Part shown: positions 32,576 through 43,415 of the stretch, piece after piece
Layout: each line of letters starts with the position of its first letter
How positions within the stretch are numbered: the stretch's first letter is position 1
Assembly: GCA_003313425.1 (NCBI GenBank)
Contig: NHZP01000023.1
Span: 806,001 to 870,000, forward strand
Direction of reading: 5' to 3'
DNA from: Pseudopyrenochaeta lycopersici
Taxonomy: Eukaryota; Ascomycota; Dothideomycetes; Pleosporales; Pseudopyrenochaetaceae
DNA length: 64,000 nucleotides
Position numbers and translations under genes: made by a program
The notes under the pieces: model-generated
What the model was told of the DNA's origin: nothing
Seen by the model: the letters and a program-made list of their open reading frames with translations, nothing else
Databases searched by the model: none

Positions 32576-35471
32576 ATGGAACCCCAACATCAACAGTCAT
32601 GTGTGCTAACGGCTGACGACCCAGCCTTGGGCAATACACCAGACGAATCCGCATCATCACAACATCGAGGCGTCCTCCAAGAACGGTCTACTAACTGGCC
32701 ACATGAGTACAACACCACCACTAACTCCCCACAACTGAAGCAATCTCGCAGCCCAAGCCCAACAGAGAATGCATACCAACGGCGGCCTGCTCCCCCGGGC
32801 AGCTATTTCACAGGCAATGTGCACGCACATAACATTGGCCTTGCGGGATTTGGCGTCGAAAGACCGGAGAAGCAGATACGGTATGAACTCGAGCTGCTGT
32901 ACAAAATGCTTGACCGGTCCGAAAAGTACCAAAAATATAGAGAGAAGCAGCCCATGCTCTCGCCCAAGGAGTTCATGGCCAGGGAGGCGGCGGAGAAGAG
33001 AGCGGCAGAGCAACGGGGGACCAAGGACGAGAAGGAGAAGAGTGTTTGGCCTGAGTTCTTGGAACATGCTTTCTGGAGAGGTACGTGATTTGTTGCTTTA
33101 TTGTGACATCCAGCTACGTGGTGTCCATTTGAACATCCATTTTGCATAATCTTCATCCTCTAGAGCTCTTCGAGTGCAATATTTGTATCATTTCTATACA
33201 CCCTACTGAGAAGTACGCTGCAGCACTTGTAAAATGGCCGCCAATGGGCCGGAAGAAGTTTATGCTCGAGGGGCAACTGCGAGGCCGCAACGAACTGATC
33301 CAAGATTCAATCTACAAGGACACTGGGATCAGGCGGTGTCGCAAACAGGTGTCCAGTCACCTCCAGGTGTTGAAGCAACATCTTCGAGATCAACAGGCTG
33401 GTGAGTAATTTCCCTCTTGCGCATCGTCCTTGCTCCAAATGGCTACCTTCTGGTCACGACTGGGCGGCCACTATACATGTACGATTAGATCTTCAGTCTC
33501 AGGGCTTCACGGAGTTTGAAGGAGCTATGACAGGCTTTTATGGTGGCTTTGAAGCTGCTCGCTGCTTTGCTTTCCGAAAGGGTTATGCTAGGGTTTAGCA
33601 AATAAGGCTGACGAAACACGGTAGTGCTTCATTATATGGCCACTAAAGAAGACGATAAGAAACGCCACCGCGGGAGCGAATCCTCTCATGCATATCATAT
33701 GGCCCATGCGCGTGGCCGCCATCACCCGCAGCGTGCCACTTCCACATCTAAATACGACTATCATGCTTCCACACCGCAGTTTTGGTCACAGTATGGTGCT
33801 ATGCAATCAAACCTCACGCTGGGGGCGGGTCTGATCTCAGCGTCGCCGTATGCGATTACGGACTTTACTATGCAAGTTGGAGACGATGATCAGCCAGTGC
33901 ATTTTTTGACGCAGTTGCCATCCACTGGTCGAAATCCCGACTTGAATGTCGCTGACACTGAATCATGGCGCCGACAATACCCAGAGTTTGACTTCCTCCA
34001 ATCGCAGACACAGGAGTGGACGAAGACGGATCGGAAGGTGCTGGTTTGTGACGCTTCTATCAAAGTAATGACCGAGGCGCGACCAAACGCTTCTCTAGAG
34101 ATCATCTTCAATCTTCACTCGCAACGCGACCTCTCAGTATTCGATTCCCTAGAATGTACAACGCGGTTCTACGACAGCGGTGATATCGCACCAGACCCAC
34201 ACGACCGAAAGGAATATCGTGCACCTTGCGAGTACAGACCAGATCCGCATGGTCCCAGCGGAAGCTTCCAGATTGCCTTCGGTTCAAGGTTCTGGGTTAA
34301 CCGAATGGGGAAGTATCAGGCCATGAGACACAAAAATGAGAGCGGAATCAGTAGGTCATTGCTACGCTTAACGGCAACTCAAGATGTCTACGGAATCAAG
34401 CCTGGTACAGGAGAGGCGCAATGTGTATTGACGATCCTTTGGAGATTTTCGCAGACCAGGAGCTCTGCTGAAGTGGGCAGTATGACATGGCGAGCTGTCA
34501 GCTTTGGTAATTGCAATGCTGCTGCCGCCGAACAAAAGTGGATAAAGCAGGAGGACTACATGAACACAAACGTAGACGATATCACCGGCGGCCACGAGGA
34601 GGTAATGGATAGCTCGGCCTCGGACCCAATCGAGGCCTCGCTCTACCATCAACTACCGTTGGACTTCCAGCATCCACATACCAACCATCACACATACGCG
34701 GTCCAGTCTTCCCACTCACTTCACCCTCCTGCGCTTTCTCTCGATACTCTAGCCTCTATGCCCCCAGACCTGGAGAACCACAGTGCCTCAGCACCCACCA
34801 CAGCTACCGCGACTGATTACTCCCAGCAAAACCTCGCCCTTTCACATAGCCAAGATGGCGTGCCCACGTATTCGCACGACAACGATTTTGACTTTAATGG
34901 CGGGCACATTACCATTACCGGTAATTTTGATTCTGCTATCAACCTCTCCGGCTTCGACAGCTTTGCGAGTCAGGGAAGCGGGCTAGAGGGACTGCATGCA
35001 CTTGCCGGCCTTGAAGGAGACGGCTTTGCTGGATTGGGTCTGGCGGTCAATGCCAACAACGAGTTAGTCACTGTGAGCGATGGTATGCCAGATCCCACAG
35101 ACATGGCTTGCTACTCCACAAAGCCAAACTGGAATCACACAACCCTGATCTCTAGTCTGGAGAACGCAGCAGAGCAATACCACCCCTTCCTTTCCCACGA
35201 CAGTCACGGCCAAGCCACTCAAGGTCATGAGGGACTACCACGCCACGATGCCTACCACGCGACTAGCCATGCAGAAGAGCTCGTTGCGCACGGATTGCAC
35301 GACGCGCATGTTAACCTCAATCCGGGCCTCTGGAATTTACAAAGCCCTTTTCATGAAGATACGGGGAGTGGTGCGGTCGGCGGAGTGGATTGCAGAAAAG
35401 ACCAGACGCATGGGCTGGGCCTAGGAGTGCTGGAGTTGATTGAGCAGGACCACAGGGCACGCGGGTATTGA
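32576..35471 (+). CDS. TEA/ATTS-domain transcription factor (AbaA/Tec1 family)
   Basis: Three exons, 32576..33080, 33224..33400 and 33625..35471, give 842 aa. Family members (AbaA in Aspergillus, Tec1 in yeast) bind CATTCY sites and control conidial development or filamentous growth. The TEA domain spans about residues 157-222 and is split by both introns: VWPEFLEHAFWR, ALVKWPPMGRKK, GRNELIQDSIYKDTG, then RKQVSSHLQVLKQHL, the diagnostic third helix. The first intron has a second in-frame acceptor (CTCTAG ending at 33164) that would insert about 20 residues inside helix 1. The second intron is 224 nt and holds a stray frame. The rest of the protein, including FWVNRMGKYQAM and a Ser/His/Gln-rich tail, is presumably regulatory. 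Confidence 0.93.
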
Positions 35472-36199
35472 GTTCCCACTCTGCGTTGAAAAGTGGTAGT
35501 CAGGCAGATGTGATGGGTTGGTGGTGTTACGACGATACGACTTGTACGTTTGTTCATGTTGATGATTGATGATAGGGATAGAAAGGGTTTGAGGTGTAGG
35601 TTCGGGGATCAGTAATGGTAATTTGAAACATTATTATTCCTTACAGCCCTGTTAGAATTTTGGTGTTGTTGGACTTGTCTATCAGTTTTCATTATTGCGA
35701 TAATGTTTGCTGGCGCCGAGTTAACGTAAGGCTGTGCCGGCAAAGCCGATCCAGGCACCTCAGCCTGATCCAGCCGCCGCATGCCCAAGAAATAGTGAAG
35801 GACGCGCACGGGCCAGGCTGCATGCATGGGAGCGAGGAGATCCTATGTTCTCTACCAATCGTTGATGCGGCGGAGCCGGATCATGCACCGTCAGCGGCTT
35901 GAGAGGGTCTCATCTTGCATCCTCAGGCACAGCTTGTGGAAAAAGGCTGCAGGACAACGGGCACCTGAGACCTTACTTCCTGACCAATGATGAAGATGGG
36001 GCTGACTGGACTAGTCCGGTATTTATATCAGCCTTCCCTTCTTCTGTCGCACCTGCTTTCCATTAATCAACCTTCACTTTGATCTTTATCCCCGTTCTGC
36101 ACCAATCTCATCAACACTTCCCTGTCTGGGGACAACAAAACCTTGCGTTGACCAGGCGCGAAGTCACGGCTTCGCGCTGGCCTCATTCCAACAGACCAC
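35472..36199. other. Intergenic, promoter of C2H2 gene
   Basis: 3' UTR of the TEA gene and upstream region of the next gene. TATA-like TATTTATA at 36020-36027, about 175 bp before the apparent start region. No gene seen. Confidence 0.55.
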
Positions 36200-36352
36200 A
36201 ATGATCATCTAAACTACTATCCCTGGGTCCCCCAATCGCCATCCTTATGGCCAGACTGTCCACTTCCCACTGACTCGTTCTTCTCGGACGCCACATTGGC
36301 CGAAAGCAATTTTGGTCTTGACAATGTCGATTTCTCGGCTCTACCGGATTTG

Positions 36353-36853
36353 ATGATACCTTTCACCCTCGAATCGCCTTCGGTACCGCAAGCCGCCCTG
36401 TTTCCTGAGAGTGGAGGCTTCGACTATATTGGCGCTGCGCCTGGAGTATATTCGCAGAGTCATGATACCCGTTGGTCGCCGCCTCTGTCTCTCACTTCAG
36501 ATGTTTCTTCCTTCGCCTCAACTACTCCCGAAAGCCACCCGCCAAGCACAACTCCCGCAGGTTCTGACACCTCATCCTTACCAATTGAGCGTGCAACACC
36601 GAAGTATGCTTGTAACCAACATGGCTGCTCTAAAATGTTCACTGGGCAAAAGCAACTCAAGAGCCACTTGAGAGGGCACAAGACTTTCGACTGCGACGTC
36701 TCGGGTTGCCATGCCAGTTACCCTCACCCAAAGTCTTTGCGCGAGCATAAACAGAGCAAGCACGAAGGAAGAAGGTACTTCTGCAACCTTTGCGGCGAGA
36801 GCGTGGCTCAGAAGAAAAACCTTAAGAGACACAAGGAAATGAAACACAAATAG
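36353..36853 (+). CDS. Three-finger C2H2 zinc-finger protein with unclear start
   Basis: From the first in-frame ATG (36353) the protein is 166 aa. Three C2H2 fingers fill the C-terminus: YACNQHGCSKMF (C-x4-C-x12-H-x3-H), FDCDVSGCHASY (C-x4-C, H-x4-H) and YFCNLCGESV (C-x2-C-x12-H-x4-H). The frame stays open and protein-like upstream to a TGA near 36150, reading HLNYYPWVPQSPSLWPDCPL with no ATG. An ATG at 36199 sits one base out of frame with this segment and meets a stop after three codons, which looks like a one-base deletion at the start. Alternatives are an upstream exon or the weak intron 36257..36305 (GTCCAC donor). Sequence-specific DNA binding is inferred. Confidence 0.7.
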   Translation: MIPFTLESPSVPQAALFPESGGFDYIGAAPGVYSQSHDTRWSPPLSLTSDVSSFASTTPESHPPSTTPAGSDTSSLPIERATPKYACNQHGCSKMFTGQKQLKSHLRGHKTFDCDVSGCHASYPHPKSLREHKQSKHEGRRYFCNLCGESVAQKKNLKRHKEMKHK

Positions 36854-37028
36854 ACTTTGTCCAAGTCCCTATTTCGAGTCGCGCAGCAGCATCTCGACTC
36901 AGATCCGAGAACGAAAGACGATAATTTATGGACTACTCTGCCATTTGAGGAAGCGATTGTAGAAGAGATCGGCAACAAAAAAAAAGAATGCACCACTGTC
37001 CTGTCACTCTTTGAGGATCATGTGGAAG

Positions 37029-37193
37029 CACGATAAAGCGATAACGTATACTACCGCGTCGCGGCTGACCAAGGGCGTCGTGTATGGGCCTTCCAGTCCC
37101 TCTTATTCGAATAGTTTGAGTGATTAAGAGGGTCTAGAAGGCCCACACACGACGCACTTAATCAGCCGCGACGCGGTAGTATATTTATCGTGA
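37029..37193. repeat. Foldback inverted repeat, MITE-like
   Basis: Core arms 37047..37093 and 37137..37183 match at 43 of 47 positions in inverted orientation. A shared outer CACGATAAA extends both arms, with a 9-nt insertion on the left. The 43-nt loop has its own small CCTCTTA/TAAGAGG inversion. Three of the four arm mismatches are C/T or A/G transitions. No coding capacity. Consistent with a non-autonomous foldback element or a decayed hairpin, but no target-site duplication was identified with confidence. Confidence 0.8.
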
Positions 37194-37476
37194 CATACGT
37201 TTAAAACCACGCCGCATCTCTGGATATCCAGGAAGTTTGATGATCTTCTACCGCGCAAGCGGATTCTGATTAGAATCTGAACGCCTCTGTTTGATTCCAG
37301 ATCAAGAACATGAACTTGTGAGAGAGAATACGGGGGCCATGAAAGGCCGTGCGAGGATTTCACTGAGGCAGTCAGAACTGTGGTGACACCGACACTCAAA
37401 CCGGTGGCACCACACCATGCTGTCTGGGTGTAATCGAAGTGATACGAGACATCAATAATGTCTGGTTGATCGACTT

Positions 37477-37559
37477 CTCCGTGAACACTTTACTCCTGGG
37501 AGTGATACAAGACGTTTTTGACGTCTCGTATCACTCCAAGGAGTAAAGTCTTGACGGAG
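37477..37559. repeat. Tight 39-bp hairpin (inverted repeat, 5-nt loop)
   Basis: Arms 37477..37515 and 37521..37559 pair at 35 of 39 positions around a TTTTG loop. A further partial copy of the arm end (GTGATACGAGAC) lies just upstream at 37439-37450. Read directly from sequence. Either a mobile-element relic or a structure-forming transcript. Confidence 0.85.
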
Positions 37560-38831
37560 CATATTCTGTGACGTCACAAGGTCTGGTTCTTGATAGGGTA
37601 TCAATGGAAGGTTCTAGGGTCTTTGGACTCACCAACAGTCCTTGACTCTATACGTTTATTCCTTATGTGACACAGTATGAGACGCCGGCGATGGTGAGTC
37701 GACCGATGATTGATGGCGGTATGCCAGTTACATTCTACCCACGGAGGCCTTTTGAGAAACTGGTCCCACTAGATTGGTATCATTTCGGGGTTCCATCGTT
37801 TAGGGATGCTGTTTATTTTGCTTAAGATCCTAAGCGCTTATTTATTAGCAAACTCAAAGGTCAGGAAGGAAGTGTGGGTCTGGTAGTGGACTCCAAGCTA
37901 GGGAGATGAAAAGCTTGCGATATGGTATTGAACGTTGGTATTTTTTGACTTATTTGGAAAGAATTTTTAAAGCTTTTGATGAGGAGAACTAGTGTATTAA
38001 AGTAGAACATATGAAGCGGATTACAATCTTTGTATCTTTGAACAATATTGCCAGATGCTGAAACCAAAAAAAAATGATGCAATCGACCTTAAAAGCCCTG
38101 TTCTTGTCAAAGACAATTGGGTCTCCATGCCCCTGTATTCAGGAGATTTCAGTTTCACAGGAGAAGGTGCAAGTTGTGTAGGAAGCAGGAAAGAATCGAC
38201 TTTTCTGTAGTTGAGAACAAACTGTCATCTATGCCACTACTATAGAAGCAAAAGGAAGATCAAGTGCGTGCAAAACTAAGTCTCTACCCTACCCATAGCT
38301 CCATGCAAGTCGTGGTTGATTCGATATGGTACCGAACGCTGAATTCGGTATGGTAGGCGCCACTATAGTGTTGGCTATACTCGAACACGCAATCGAGGAC
38401 GGAAGTGGCTTCGGGCGGCCATGTGGTTGACAAGTAGTCCACGCACCAACTAGCCGAGACAAATGGTTTGACACATTAATTGAGCATTGGCAGAACCCTG
38501 GCCTCACTCCTTGCCAATACACTGATGTTGGAATACTGTGAAGGACTTAATTTTCATACCGTATGTTTGGACGTCACTAGGCCCAAACGGAAGCGAGCAT
38601 TCCAATGCAACCTCAACCAAACTATCATTTCCCAAATACCACAGCATCGTCATCCAAAACATCGCTTCGATTGCCTGTACGAAGTACTATCTCAAACAAT
38701 TGTCATAATCTCAACGTAAAGCTACTTCAATCCACGCGTCAAGTCAGCAAACGCGTTGTCGCGCAATCACATGCAGGATAGCCCCGCCAAATAACAACTT
38801 CAATAAACGAGCGCTCACCCCACTCCTCGCT

Positions 38832-40364
38832 ATGGGCTCGGCAGGAGACGATTTACGAAGATCCTTGATTGTACCTTCTACTTTACTTCGTGCTCCAAGT
38901 ATGGCAGCCAATTTGGTCTCAGAATCTCAACCGGCCGGATTGGCAAGGTTGAGAGACCATTTGCAAGCGAAAGACAAGGCTGAGACTCTCAACATGGAGA
39001 TCGATTACCCAGCCCAGCCGGCCGCACTGTCCTTGGCCCCTTCCGCCGACGACATCTCCAAGAATGGCATCTACAAGCTCGATGATTTTGTGAAACCCTA
39101 TGAAGAGGAACATTCGGCTCAGATGCGTGCCCGGGATGCAGCGAGTGCCAGCAAGAACGCACCACCTGCCAAGAAGATCAAGACGAGTGAGAACATACCA
39201 CCGTTGAAGCCTGTGGCTGTTGGTGCTCGATCATCTAAGCACACCATCTTGCTTCATGAAAAGTACCAGGCGCTTGGCATCCCGCAGCCTCTCTTCACTT
39301 ACGGAGGAAGCAGCGAGAATGGATGGAATGTTGAAGTCAGTTTTCCAGGCCTGAATGTAGACGAGTTGCAAGGACTTCGTGATGGGGTCTGGTACAATAG
39401 CAAGCAAGAGGCGAAAGAGGCGTTGAGTAAGAAAGCTTGGGAGATTCTTGAAGAGCTAGAGAAGGAAGGTAAGGTCAGCAAGGCTGGAAAGGCAAAGAGA
39501 AAGAATGCTGCTGGGTCGGCGCAGCAGGACAATGAGAAAGAACCTAGTACAAACTATGTTGGTCAGCTTCTTGGTATGCATCTTATATCTAATCACCTCG
39601 CAAACTTATATTAACAACGAACAGAGTTTCAACGCTCTATCTCCTCTGCCCAGCCAACATATACCGATTACAGCGCTGGCACCCTCTTTGCATGTCTCCT
39701 CACCATCGAAGGCCGCGCCGAGCCCTTCGGCTCTCTAACATCACTGCACTCAACCAAGAAGAGCGCTCGTCAAGAAGCCGCCCGCCACGCCGTCGAGTAC
39801 TTCAAAGCCCAAGGTCTCTGGCCCGAAGACTGCACATCCGTCGGCGGCATCAAGAAGAAAAAAGCCCAACCACCGCCTCCCAACACACAGCCCCTTTCCC
39901 AAGAAACCACCACTCCAAGCACCACTCCCCAAGCTACTTCGTCGTACGCCCAGCAAGTCGCCCACCTCGCCGTCACGCTCTCCCTCTCCACCCCAGAATG
40001 GCACTACACGCCGCACCCGTCAGACAAGGACTTCCACACCGTCAGCTGCTTCTTCCGCAACGCCGGGCCGCACGAAGGCCCCATCGGCGAAGTCCGCAAC
40101 GTCTTCGGCAAGAAGAAGGCCAAGGAAGAATGTGCCCGGCTGACCCTCGCGTACCTGCAGGAAGTCCACCGGCAGAGGATGGAGTATGGCAGGTTGTTGA
40201 TTCAGGGTGTGCGTGGTGGGGAGAGCGCGCTGGGTGTTGCGGCGGGGAAGGAGGCGGATGGGGAGGGGGAGGCTGCCAAGGCGCAGAAGCAGTTTGTCAC
40301 AGAGATGGGTGGGGAGAGTGAGGGGGAGGAGATTGAGGATGGGGTGGAGGGTATGAAGGCTTGA
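38832..40364 (+). CDS. Double-stranded RNA-binding domain protein
   Basis: Two exons, 38832..39573 and 39625..40364, give 493 aa. The intron (GTATGC donor, ACAG acceptor, phase 1) joins NYVGQLL to EFQRSISSAQPTY. A dsRBD follows across the junction: NYVGQLLEF, TYTDYSAGTLFACLLTIEG, then TKKSARQEAARHAVEYF, the usual alpha2 with the lysine/alanine pattern. An upstream segment (HEKYQALGIPQPLFTY...KEALSKKAWEIL) and a downstream one (EWHYTPHP...GKKKAKEECARLTLAYL) look like two more diverged dsRBD-like folds. The tail is acidic. No RNase III or helicase domain is present, so a role as adaptor or RNA-binding protein is inferred; the partner is unknown. Confidence 0.88.
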
Positions 40365-40946
40365 TTTGGAGAGTAGGCATGATGGTGGAAATGGTTATGG
40401 TATTTTAGTCTTGACGTTTGGCGTTGGCGTTATGTTGCGAGCGGCATGGTGCTTATGTTATGGAGTCATGGCATGGGGAGGGTATGGACCTGGATATTCA
40501 TAACGGCTTCATGATGGATTTACGCAAGGATGCATTATGAGTACACTGCTACGACATGAACACTATCAGTATCGAGTTGAAGAGGGAATACACATATACC
40601 CCTCATCACTTCAGTACTAAATCACCATCAAATATCGTCTCACAGATTCACAGACATGCAAGACTGGACAAGAATTGAAATCTTCATTCGCCCATCGTTG
40701 AGCCCCCTTTCGAGCGAAGCTACCATGTACAGCTAATCAAGACAGAAAGGCGGGAAAAGGATATCGAAAAGAGGGCATTCATATCGTGGAAACGAATGAT
40801 CAAGCTGTGAAAGAAAAGCAACAGAGTCTGTTATGGACGTCCCAACCGACAGTTTGTTGCAGCAATGGCGCGTCAACGGTCATTCGCATCTACAGGCCGT
40901 ACTCCTGCTTCATTAGCCTAGGCTCGGGCGAGAAGGAAGGAGATGC
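40365..40946. other. Convergent 3' region
   Basis: Lies between the ends of the dsRBD gene and the HMG-box gene; no feature beyond 3' UTR sequence seen. Confidence 0.6.
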
Positions 40947-42479
40947 CTAGGAAGAAGCAGCCTCACTCTTCCTCTTACTCCGATCGCGCTTCTCCTTCTT
41001 CGCTCCCTTCTCATGGGTCGCCGCGGCTGCAGCGTTCTCCTTATCGCCCTCAGCCTCCGCATTCCGGGTGGAGCGGTTGCTCTTGCTCTTCTTCTTCCCG
41101 CCCTGCTCTTCAGGAGTGGGCTCCGGCTGTGATGAGGCTGCAGGCGCGGGTGCAATGGGCTGGGGTGCTGCTTTCTTTTTCTTGTCTTTCTTTGCTGGCG
41201 TCTCAGGAGCAGCAGAAGCTGGGGCTTGGGCCGCAGTGCGCGATGAGGGCAGTGGGACGGGCGTTGCACCGCTTCCGGCCGGTGCGATGGCTTGGAGGGA
41301 GGTTCCATTTACGGCATGGGTCTGAGCAGTTTTCTGGCGCTTTCGGGAGGTTTTTGCAGGAGGCGAAGGTGCTTTTGGAGCAGGCGGTGCCTCGTCAAAC
41401 TCGTCAATTGAGGTGGCATCTGAGTCGCCGCCGGCATCAGCTTCAATCTCGGCCTCGGCTTCGTCAGACGCTTCCTCGTCCTCGTGCAGGTCGGCAACCT
41501 TTGCGCCGCTGTTGGCGACATACTCGGCCATTTCGAGCTTGTACTCCTCCATGGAGTTGCGGTAGGACGCCTTCCATTGCTGTGGTACGTTAGGCAATGT
41601 CTTTTCTTTGCAGAGGAGAATCAAGACTCACCTCCTTCTCTTCTTCAGGCAGCTCGTTCCACCTCTTGTTTACTTCAATCTGGACCGCATTCTTCTCAAT
41701 GGTCTGACCGGGGGCAAGTGCAGCCTCCAGGTCGGCCCTCACAATCGGTCGCGCATGCTGGTGGTACAGAAAGGCCGCGGTAAGAGGCTTCCTGGGGGCA
41801 TTGGGATCCCTCTCCTTCTTCTCGCGCTTGCGCTTCTTGCCCTTGCCGTCTGCCGCAGGGTTGGGCTGGTGGGCCGCATTGATGACCTGCGTCACGCCAG
41901 TGGCAGCAGTCGTGGCAGCTTCCATGGCGGCGCTGGCAGTGGCGGCAATGGTAGAGGGAATCTGGAGCTTGTCGAGGTCGCCGTCTTCGCCAGCCAGGAT
42001 GGAGGCCGTGTGCTGCATGTATGCGCGCAGCAGGTCATTGAGGCCATTCTGGACATGAGTGAGGCCGCCTTGCAGATTGCTGAGCGCGACGATGACCTGG
42101 TGGTACGAATATGTGTAAGCGTTGTGATCAAGACTAAGACTGGTGTTTGCCCGCGACTGTTGTCGTCGTGGCTCTCGCGTCTTGGAGCGCGACTTTGGCC
42201 GCAGCGCAGGCAAGGGCTTGGGCAAAGATGCCATGGCCGAGTCGCGTACATGAGGCGATCACAGCGATATAAGACAGGAGCAGTGGCACTGGCGACGGGG
42301 CGCGATAATGCGCGCTGGCCGTGCCCGCTGTGGTGTCATCGCGACAAGACAAGGCGAGGCAGGCGCGTCGCAGCGTCAAAGAAGAAAACATGGATACATA
42401 CCGAGTCGCGAGTCTTTGTGTACTGCTCAATAGAGACCATCAGCTCACCCGTGTCTTCGCGCTTGGACTTGGGCGCCAT
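40947..42479 (-). CDS. HMG-box protein
   Basis: Three exons, 42479..42402, 42096..41632 and 41579..40947, give 391 aa. The N-terminus (MAPKSKREDTGELMVSIEQY) is joined over a 305-nt intron (GTATGT, acceptor CACCAG) to VIVALSNLQGGLTHVQNGL, an amphipathic alpha-helical region. The single HMG box starts near residue 123: RDPNAPRKPLTAAFLY, then NKRWNELPEEEKE joined by a 52-nt intron to QWKASYRNSMEEYKLEM. A basic stretch (KGKKRKREKKER) precedes the box. The C-terminus alternates acidic (EDEEASDEAEAEIEAD) and Lys/Ala-rich blocks, typical of chromatin proteins. A non-sequence-specific DNA-bending role in the nucleus is inferred. Confidence 0.93.
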
Positions 42480-43415
42480 GTTCGGCGACGTCGTGGTGGG
42501 GGGGTTGAGGTGGGTGTGTTGTGGTGAGGCAAAGTCGCTGGGAGCTGGCGAGGAAGGTGCGCGAGCAGCGCAGTTGTTGGGGGGGCAGTCGCGCTTAAGT
42601 GACAGGGCAACTGCGCCCAGCCCGGCCGTGTTTTGGGGACAAGCGGCCATTCTGGGGGGCTCCCACCAGCGAAACTGCGCCATTCTTGCAGCCCGTCTGT
42701 TTACTTTTCGCGCCCACCACCTCCCCCCGCGCTGACACCCCATCGCTGTACTGCCTGCCAGCATACTGACATCTTCCATGATTCCTGTTCCTAAGACTCT
42801 TCTGAGATTCTCCGACGTCCTTGACATCCTTGACATCCTTGAAATCCCTAGACATTCCTCTCAGATTCCTCTTTGCAGCGCGTTGCATTACCCCAAGCAC
42901 GGTCTCTCTGATCTTGTGCAGCGTCGACTGCCTATACGAGCGGCGGGGACGCGCCCAAGCTCGCCGGCGAATTACTGGCAGCTGCCCTCCTCTGCCTACC
43001 ACGGCTGCGCAGAGTGCTGCTGATGCACGCTGCCCTTTGGGCATCATCTGCAGCAATCATTCGAGCCCCTCCATCAAGCAAGCTGCCACTTGGTCTTCTT
43101 TGCGCCTGAGATCGACCAGAATGGTGTTGTCGTTATTTGGCTACAACCATCTAGACTCGTGCTCAAAAATATGCTAGAACCAGTTTTAATTATTTGTTCT
43201 TGCGTGGTGCCTGCCCTAGTGCACTTTTGTTCTTCTACACAACCGATGATGATGCATACCTGCCCTTGGATTTTCCACGCATCCAGGCAATTTCTTGCCC
43301 CTGTTCAAGTCTCGATTACCTATGACACGTTCAGGTTCGACAAAGATCTATCTGTAACCACAATGTAATTTATACAAATCATGTTCCGTGTTCGATCATG
43401 GCAACGTCACAGCAT
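42480..43415. other. Intergenic, promoter of HMG-box gene
   Basis: No gene supported. A short direct repeat of CCTTGACAT occurs about three times near 42818-42842. The remaining frames are weak. Confidence 0.6.

Larger units (their letters stand above)
36854..38831. other. Gene-free AT-rich island with foldback repeats
   Basis: Nearly 2 kb without a supported gene. It holds two long inverted repeats (described separately), and AT-rich stretches at about 37800-38250 suggest old repeat DNA, possibly altered by RIP. Only short frames occur. Confidence 0.7.

Noticed and set aside
33401..33598. Small frame inside the second intron of the TEA gene
   Set aside because: Flanked by a good donor and acceptor that restore the main frame; no homology seen.
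42595..43056. Minus-strand frame upstream of the HMG-box gene
   Set aside because: No domain, non-ATG start, lies in a promoter; the HMG gene start at 42479 is well supported.
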